A DNA stretch of 55,483 nt, from assembly GCA_947449005.1 (NCBI GenBank), contig CANFPP010000010.1:1-55483 (forward strand), in the 5' to 3' direction. Shown piece by piece: positions 50,499-55,483 of this stretch (position 1 is its first letter; each line of letters opens with the position of its first letter). Under the pieces are notes generated by a model that was not told the DNA's origin, did no database searches, and saw nothing but the letters and a program-made list of their open reading frames with translations. The translations under genes were made by a program, and so were the position numbers. This stretch comes from Holosporales bacterium (GTDB lineage Bacteria > Pseudomonadota > Alphaproteobacteria > Paracaedibacterales > CANFPP01).

Positions 50499-52706
50499 AT
50501 GGTCCGCTTTAGTATAGCCATCATGACCCAAGAACCTTCTCCCTTAGAAACGCTATCAGGCATTGTTGAACGAGTTACGTTTCATAATGAAGAGAACGGT
50601 TTTTGTGTTCTGCGTCTACAGGGCAAAAAACAGAAAGAGCTTATAACCGTCATTGGGTATGTACCAATGATTGCATCAGGCGAGTTTATCCAAGCCTCAG
50701 GTGCATGGATTCATGACCGTCAGCATGGCCTACAATTTAAAGCCGAGCTTTTAAAGGTCACTCCGCCAACAACTCTTGAAGGTATTGAAAAATACCTTGG
50801 CTCTGGTTTGATCAAAGGTATTGGTCCTGTTTCAGCGAGTAAACTGGTAAAAGCTTTCGGTAAAGATGTTTTCTCAGTTATTGAAGCGCACCCAGAACGC
50901 CTGAGAGATGTTCTAAACTTAAGTGCTTCACGTTCTGAAAAGATTCTTAATGAATGGAGTGCTCAAAAAGCAATTCGCGATATCATGCTTTTTTTGCATA
51001 GTCATCAGGTTAGTACGGCTAGGGCTGTCAGGATCTATCAAACTTACGGCTTTGCTGCGATTCAAATTATCACTGAGAATCCTTATAAATTAGCAAAAGA
51101 CATCAGGGGCATTGGCTTTCTAATGGCAGACAAAATTGCTCAGCAGATAGGAATTTCCAGAGAATCTATTATAAGAGCCCAAGCCGGCATTGATTATGCC
51201 TTAACAAAAGCGAAAGAAGATGGCCATTGCGGTCTGCCGCATCAACAGCTCATAGCCTCTTGCCAAGAACTTTTAGAGGTTCCCGAGCTGTTAATAGAAC
51301 AAGCTCTTGCGTTAGAGCTGGAGAATAAGTCAGTTATTCAAGAATGCGTCGATGAAATAAACTGTATCTTCTTAAAACAACTTTATTATGAACAAAAGAC
51401 AATTGCCGAACGGCTTGTTAACCTCAGCAAAGAAAAATTACCGTGGCCACATATTGATGCTGAAGCTGCTTTAACCTGGGTTGAACAAAGAACTCTCCTT
51501 TTGCTATCAGAAACTCAGAAGAAAGCGGTAACTCAAGCTCTTGCCTCAAAAATCCTTATTATTACTGGCGGACCAGGCGTTGGAAAAACCACGCTCGTAA
51601 ATTCGATATTGAAAATCCTTCAAGCCCGAGATGTTAAAATACTTTTAGCGGCACCAACAGGAAGAGCAGCAAAAAGACTAAGTGAAAGCACAGGGGCTGA
51701 AGCAAAAACCATTCACCGCCTTTTGGAAACGAATTCTTTGGAAGGTCATTTTAACCGAGACGAAAACTTTCCACTTGATTGTGATTTATTGGTTGTTGAT
51801 GAAGTTTCTATGGTTGATGTCCCTTTAATGCACGCTCTTGTAAAGGCAATGCCAAGCCATGCTGCCCTTATTCTCGTGGGTGATGTGGATCAGCTTCCAT
51901 CCGTCGGGCCTGGTCAAGTTCTAAACGATCTCATTGAATCTAAGGCGTTTCCAGCCATCAGACTAACTGAGGTGTTCCGTCAAGCAGCAACGAGTCAAAT
52001 TATCACGACCTCTCACCGAATCAATCAAGGACTTATGCCGGAAGAATTAGAACCTAACACTGAATCGGATTTTTACTTTATAAACGTTGAAACACCAGAA
52101 ATTGCGCTGGCTAAGATCTTGGGGCTCGTTTGTGAACGAATTCCTCAGAAATTCTCCTATTCTCCTTTAACTGAGATTCAGGTTCTATCCCCCATGAACC
52201 GCGGTGTTGTTGGCACTCGAAATCTAAATATTGAATTGCAAAAGATTATAAAACCCCCAACAGAGAAAAGCATTCTGCGCTCTGGTTGGCATTTTAGTGT
52301 TGGGGACAAGGTCATGCAAACTGAGAATGATTATGACAAAGAGGTCTATAATGGTGATCTTGGAGTTATCAAAACTATTAACGCAGAAGATTCAGAAGTA
52401 ACCATTACCTTTGACAAGCACGATGTACATTATAGTTTTGATGAACTCGACCAAATCGTTTTAGCCTATGCAACCACCATTCATAAATCTCAAGGATCTG
52501 AATATCCGGTTGTCGTTATTCCCCTAATGATGCAGCACTATACAATGCTGCAAAGAAATTTGATTTACACGGCCATCACACGTGGCAAGAATCTTGTCAT
52601 TTTAGTCGGCCAAAAAAAAGCTCTATCCGTTGCAATTCAAAACAAGAACGACCAAAAACGCTGGTCAAACTTGAAAGAAAAAATAAAGCATTATTCTCAA
52701 ATGTAA
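50499..52706 (+). CDS. recD2: RecD2-type ATP-dependent 5'-3' DNA helicase
   Basis: The 735-residue protein lacks RecBC and is the stand-alone RecD2 type. It has an N-terminal OB-like region (LSGIVERVTFHNEENGFCVLRL), HhH-like segments (GSGLIKGIGPVSASKLVKAFG, DIRGIGFLMADKIA), Walker A GGPGVGKTTLV, Walker B VVDEVSMVD, ILVGDVDQLPSVGPG, and C-terminal motifs VGDKVMQTENDYDKEVYNGD and TIHKSQGSEY. It probably acts in replication-linked repair; AddAB is beside it. The ATG at 50523 (MTQEPSPL) is an alternative start. Confidence 0.94.
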   Translation: MVRFSIAIMTQEPSPLETLSGIVERVTFHNEENGFCVLRLQGKKQKELITVIGYVPMIASGEFIQASGAWIHDRQHGLQFKAELLKVTPPTTLEGIEKYLGSGLIKGIGPVSASKLVKAFGKDVFSVIEAHPERLRDVLNLSASRSEKILNEWSAQKAIRDIMLFLHSHQVSTARAVRIYQTYGFAAIQIITENPYKLAKDIRGIGFLMADKIAQQIGISRESIIRAQAGIDYALTKAKEDGHCGLPHQQLIASCQELLEVPELLIEQALALELENKSVIQECVDEINCIFLKQLYYEQKTIAERLVNLSKEKLPWPHIDAEAALTWVEQRTLLLLSETQKKAVTQALASKILIITGGPGVGKTTLVNSILKILQARDVKILLAAPTGRAAKRLSESTGAEAKTIHRLLETNSLEGHFNRDENFPLDCDLLVVDEVSMVDVPLMHALVKAMPSHAALILVGDVDQLPSVGPGQVLNDLIESKAFPAIRLTEVFRQAATSQIITTSHRINQGLMPEELEPNTESDFYFINVETPEIALAKILGLVCERIPQKFSYSPLTEIQVLSPMNRGVVGTRNLNIELQKIIKPPTEKSILRSGWHFSVGDKVMQTENDYDKEVYNGDLGVIKTINAEDSEVTITFDKHDVHYSFDELDQIVLAYATTIHKSQGSEYPVVVIPLMMQHYTMLQRNLIYTAITRGKNLVILVGQKKALSVAIQNKNDQKRWSNLKEKIKHYSQM

Positions 52707-52740
52707 TGGACTTAAATGAGTTAAATAGTAAAGTTAGTTA

Positions 52741-52778
52741 CTCAAGTTAAAGCTTAGAACTCGTCAACTGTCCAGGAT
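52741..52778. repeat. dispersed repeat, copy 1
   Basis: The 38-base stretch around AAAGCTTAGAACTCG and CAACTGTCC matches 54981-55018 at 30 of 38 bases by hand count, with all eight differences transitions. Similarity seems to extend a little upstream (TTAA-TGAGTTA). It lies in the 187-base gap between recD2 and the methyltransferase gene. Confidence 0.6.
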
Positions 52779-52893
52779 TAAAGAAAACCTTTAGTTGTAC
52801 TAAAGTATATTTTTAGAGAAAAATGAGGAATACCATCCGTTTTCAAAAATTAAAGATCAAGAAATTCGCTTTCTCTGTAATTTTTAAGCTCCT

Positions 52894-53496
52894 TCATTTA
52901 ACCTTTTTAATAATAAACTCAATGGAAGCTTCACCAATTGGAGTCAAAGTTTGATCGTATCGTTTTTGATTAAAGTGATTATTTAGATCATAACGATAAG
53001 TTGCATCAAGTAATTCAATTTTTTTTATTTCAATCTCTTGCTTTAATTCAGAAAGAAGGTTGACAATGCTAATGCTGTATTTTGTCCAAGATTTCTTTTT
53101 ATAAATTGTAAAGGTGTGTTTATGGTCATCATTAAATGTGGAAGGGAAAACTCCTTGCTCGTATAAATCTTCATCAGGAACTATGCAAATCAGATATCCG
53201 CCAGGCTTTAATATTCTCACCCAATTTTCTAATGCATTTTTTGCATTGTTCATGTGCTCTAAACAATGAGAGGAATGCACAAAATTAAAAGTATTATCTT
53301 CAACAGTTTTCATAAATTCAGCATCTCCATCGGGCATATCCCAGGAACGACAAGAATTCATAAGTGGAAAAAACTCATGATATAGTGCTAATGAGTCTTG
53401 ACCAGCACCAATATCAATGCCATCCCCGACTATATAGCGAGTCGCGTACCTAGAATCTTTTAGTTTATGAAAAATTGATTTACTTGATTCGTGCAT
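52894..53496 (-). CDS. class I SAM-dependent methyltransferase
   Basis: The SAM-binding motifs are IDIGAGQDSLALY (motif I), an acidic motif (SCRSWDMPDGDAEF), FNFVHSSHCLEHMNN (motif IV region) and LKPGGYLICIVPDEDLYEQG. The 200-residue length and order match the Methyltransf_11/23 type. The acceptor is unknown; such enzymes often sit in polysaccharide clusters, but no such cluster is here. It lies between two repeat-bearing gaps. Confidence 0.82.
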   Translation of the reverse strand: MHESSKSIFHKLKDSRYATRYIVGDGIDIGAGQDSLALYHEFFPLMNSCRSWDMPDGDAEFMKTVEDNTFNFVHSSHCLEHMNNAKNALENWVRILKPGGYLICIVPDEDLYEQGVFPSTFNDDHKHTFTIYKKKSWTKYSISIVNLLSELKQEIEIKKIELLDATYRYDLNNHFNQKRYDQTLTPIGEASIEFIIKKVK

Positions 53497-53593
53497 AATT
53501 CTTTCACATCCTTTATGAATTACAAGAAATTTAACATTTAATTAAAGACAAAATTTACTTCACAATAAATAAATTCAATTAATAGGTTTGTCT

Positions 53594-54760
53594 TTAGAGC
53601 CGACTCCATTCATCCATATACTCCGCTACGCTTCGATCAAACAAACCAAAGTGTCCTCTTTTTCTAATAAATAATTCAAGGATACTATCATGATTCGGCA
53701 TAGGCGCCCAATTAGGTTTATAATCTTTTGATTTGCCATCTCTTTCAAAAAGAACAGAGGTCCCTTCTAAAAAATCACCCATAGCAGGCGGTTCACAGAA
53801 ATTCTGAGCAAGAGTAAAATCTTGTTCTACTATCTCTCTCTTTGACATCTGAGGACCACGTCGTATCATTTCAAATGCTACAGCTGATGCTGTTGGAGAG
53901 TTCCTTTGGAGCTTTTCTAAACACTTTTGCGCTTCAGGCAATGAAGAATGCTTAAGAGCATCAAAAATTCCTGCTAACGTTTGTCTAGAAAAAGCCTCCT
54001 CCAGAACAGGAGGTAAAAAAGAAGATGGGATATGATAAGAATTGCTTTTAACAAGCCCAACTTGCCGAGCTTCATCACTCGTAATTTTTGCTCCAGTCAA
54101 AGCCAAATACAAAGCAACTGGCCGAGGTAATCTGTTATAGAAACACAAGGCTCCAGAATCTGGAAAAAGTCCGATAGATGTTTCTGGGGTAGAAAAAACT
54201 GCTTTCCTTTCCACCAAGCAAGCCCCTGCATGCATTGCAAGAGACATACCAGCACCCACAGCAGAACCTTCAACTTCAGCAATTGTTGGTTTAGAAAAGT
54301 GAACTAAACTATCTACTAAACGATAGGCTAAAGCAAAAGTAAGAACAGCTCTTTTCTGATTGTACTCTAAAAGTGGATCTATAATAGAAGGAATATCCCC
54401 TCCGGCACTAAAAACAGTAGATGAAGAAGATTTAATCACAACCTCCTTAATGCTACTTTCCGTCTCACAATAATTTAATATATTATACATATCAAAAGCC
54501 ATCGGAGCCGTAATTGCATTGCGAACATCAGGTCTATTAAGAGTCATTTTAGCCTGTGGGTCAGGGAAAAAGTAGACATGTCCAGAAACAAGCTTGGGAA
54601 ATTCATGGAAATCTCTTGATGGAGTCAAAAGTGGAAAAAATCTTTTTGTTACGTTAGAAATTGAGTCCTTCAGAGCAGGCCTTAATAGACCAGCCGCCTC
54701 TCCAGATGAAATGCTCGCAACACCGCAAAAAACTAAAACAAGAATATTTTTGAAAACCAT
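53594..54760 (-). CDS. exported enoyl-CoA hydratase/isomerase-family protein, 3-hydroxyisobutyryl-CoA hydrolase-like
   Basis: The crotonase fold is clear: LNRPDVRNAI, SAGGDIPSI (oxyanion region, residues 118-126), EVEGSAVGAGMSLAMHA and PETSIGLFPDSGA. The Glu193 and Asp201 of the last motif match the catalytic pair of HIBCH, an enzyme of valine catabolism. The C-terminal insert and length of 388 residues also fit HIBCH. Unusually, it begins with a signal peptide (FKNILVLVFCGVASISSGEAAG). CoA esters are cytosolic, so export suggests a moonlighting or host-directed role. No other valine-pathway gene is nearby. Confidence 0.82.
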   Translation of the reverse strand: MVFKNILVLVFCGVASISSGEAAGLLRPALKDSISNVTKRFFPLLTPSRDFHEFPKLVSGHVYFFPDPQAKMTLNRPDVRNAITAPMAFDMYNILNYCETESSIKEVVIKSSSSTVFSAGGDIPSIIDPLLEYNQKRAVLTFALAYRLVDSLVHFSKPTIAEVEGSAVGAGMSLAMHAGACLVERKAVFSTPETSIGLFPDSGALCFYNRLPRPVALYLALTGAKITSDEARQVGLVKSNSYHIPSSFLPPVLEEAFSRQTLAGIFDALKHSSLPEAQKCLEKLQRNSPTASAVAFEMIRRGPQMSKREIVEQDFTLAQNFCEPPAMGDFLEGTSVLFERDGKSKDYKPNWAPMPNHDSILELFIRKRGHFGLFDRSVAEYMDEWSRL

Positions 54761-54806
54761 TTTTAACTAGAGCCTTAATGTTCAAACTGCAGTGATAATA
54801 CACTTA

Positions 54807-54860
54807 TCACCTCAACCTTGTGAAGTCTTCTATAATTTTAATTATATTTAACATAAATTT
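54807..54860 (-). pseudogene. decayed copy of the glyS 3' end
   Basis: The minus strand reads FMLNIIKIIEDFTRLR then stop, against LMLDKIQAIGDFTKLEG then stop at the real glyS end. By hand count about 35 of 51 ungapped bases match, well above chance for this composition. In-frame stops lie just upstream, so it is not functional. It is some 500 bases downstream of the intact end, in the same orientation. Short length keeps the call tentative. Confidence 0.4.
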
Positions 54861-54926
54861 TTATCAGCCCTTTAGAGATACTGCACTGTGTCTAAAAAGA
54901 ACTCCCATTACAAAATTTTGGAGAAA

Positions 54927-54954
54927 GTTGTAATAGGTTAGTTGTAATAGGTTA
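54927..54954. repeat. 14-base tandem duplication
   Basis: GTTGTAATAGGTTA occurs twice without a gap. A recent slippage or a small insertion event would explain it. No site or function is recognised. Confidence 0.7.
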
Positions 54955-54980
54955 AGTGAGTTAGACAACAGCGGATATTA

Positions 54981-55018
54981 TTCAAGCCAAAGCTTGGAAT
55001 TCGCCAACTGTCCAAAAT
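54981..55018. repeat. dispersed repeat, copy 2
   Basis: The counterpart of 52741-52778 (AAAGCTTGGAATTCG and CAACTGTCC). Both copies face the same way and lie on either side of the methyltransferase and HIBCH-like genes. Confidence 0.6.
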
Positions 55019-55059
55019 GACAACTGTGTAGAAGCAGAGTTTCAGCTATTTCTGCTGTC

Positions 55060-55157
55060 AGCCTCGCGAAGGCATGGATCCAGAAAAACATAAAAAAACA
55101 CAGTGTATTAAGAGGATTTTTGAACAGCCTGGATTCCCGTCTTCTCAAGAATGACGG
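55060..55157. repeat. pair of small palindromic repeats of the CCTGGAT family
   Basis: AGCCTCGCGAAGGCATGGATCCAG, read on the minus strand as CTGGATCCATGCCTTCGCGAGG (described in two parts of under 20 bases), and the plus-strand CAGCCTGGATTCCCGTCTTC are inverted relative to one another. Both relate to the repeat at 13213. They may together form one degraded inverted element. Confidence 0.5.
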
Positions 55158-55353
55158 ATGGAGGGAGCGAGTAATATGTGAAGATAAAGTTCACAATCAA
55201 TAGAAATTATAAATTAACAACATGTAGAAAAATTAACGTGTATTAAAACCATAATTTATTACAGTAAATGAGTAGTTGTTTGTAGCATGTTTCAAATGAT
55301 TTATTAAGTAATACCTCAAACATATCAACTGCAGCATCCTTAAGCCACACACT

Positions 55354-55483
55354 CTACCCCTCCAGCTTTGTGAAATCTCCAATAGCTTGAATTTTATCGA
55401 GCATAAGTTGTAGTAAAGCTAGGCGATTATTGCGTATTTTTTCATCATCACAATTAACAGTTACAGTATCAAAGAAATTATCA
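55354..55483 (-). CDS. glyS: glycine-tRNA ligase beta subunit, C-terminal end only
   Basis: The last 42 codons on the minus strand read FFDTVTVNCDDEKIRNNRLALL and end IGDFTKLEG, the conserved C-terminus of GlyS (FFD-V-V, D-x3-R-NRL-LL, DF-KL). GlyS is the tRNA-binding subunit of the alpha2beta2 enzyme. The rest lies outside the window. The stop is TAG. Confidence 0.85.
   Translation of the reverse strand, partial: DNFFDTVTVNCDDEKIRNNRLALLQLMLDKIQAIGDFTKLEG

Larger units (their letters stand above)
54761..55353. other. gene-free, repeat-rich gap downstream of glyS
   Basis: Its 593 bases contain a decayed glyS tail (54807-54860), a 14-base tandem duplication (54927-54954), a dispersed repeat (54981-55018) and a small palindromic repeat pair (55060-55157). 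No gene or RNA is visible. It looks like a graveyard of small elements. Confidence 0.6.

Overview
The window looks like the chromosome of an AT-rich, probably host-associated alphaproteobacterium. I place it near the Holosporales or similar intracellular lineages by inference; there is no rRNA to confirm it. The evidence is gene order typical of Alphaproteobacteria: rpoZ-rsh-acpS-lepB-rnc-era, kdsD-lptC-lptA-lptB then hpf, coq7-dsbB-yqaA, uvrC-pgsA and addB-addA-trxA. A DivL-type kinase, frequent TTG/GTG starts and many predicted exported proteins of unknown function fit the same picture. I see no rRNA, CRISPR array, transposase, integrase or phage structural gene.

Layout. 1-5400: a lipoprotein, a fused GltD-like/ferredoxin-reductase-like flavoprotein of 1132 residues, tRNA-Met with a clear promoter, and a small exported protein. 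5401-13200 is the regulatory and accessory part: a metallo-beta-lactamase-fold hydrolase, a receiver-like protein with a long leader, an XRE/S24-type regulator, an orphan HigA-like antitoxin, DivL (Tyr in place of the phosphoacceptor His), an unknown protein and a LysR regulator. 13274-20443 (minus strand): the housekeeping block era, rnc, lepB, acpS, rsh, rpoZ, an exported unknown and rlmE. 20707-27641 (plus): tRNA-Gln, a WecA/MraY-type transferase, recO, parC, znuA, nadK, ygfZ. 27642-29923: repeat elements, an alternative oxidase, an exported 2H phosphoesterase-like protein and a small membrane protein. 30037-36571: ribonuclease D, KDO-pathway kdsD, lptCAB, then an inverted gene for a large exported coiled-coil protein where rpoN usually lies, then hpf. 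36573-41509 (minus): coq7, dsbB, a DedA/YqaA protein, pgsA, uvrC, rpsU and a 2Fe-2S protein. 41636-52706: vapBC, a C-terminal-J-domain protein, addB-addA-trxA, a DUF3368/UPF0175 toxin-antitoxin pair and recD2. 52894-55483: a methyltransferase, an exported 3-hydroxyisobutyryl-CoA-hydrolase-like protein, a repeat-rich gap and the 3' end of glyS.

How the genes work together. Envelope biogenesis is well represented (kdsD, lptCAB, WecA-like, lepB, dsbB, pgsA), as are DNA repair (recO, addAB, recD2, uvrC) and stringent response/translation (rsh, rpoZ, rnc, era, rlmE, hpf, rpsU). Three or four toxin-antitoxin-like loci and several predicted exported proteins form the accessory layer.

Most interesting points: (1) the 756-residue exported protein at 33524-35794 has a WH2-like segment and a C-terminal acidic tail with a penultimate Trp, resembling the actin-nucleation-promoting end of WASP/WAVE proteins, and it sits at the usual rpoN locus; (2) a family of long inverted-repeat elements (14872, 27749, 42960); (3) a signal-peptide-bearing HIBCH-like enzyme; (4) a bacterial alternative oxidase flanked by repeats; (5) a decayed copy of the glyS 3' end about 500 bases downstream of glyS.
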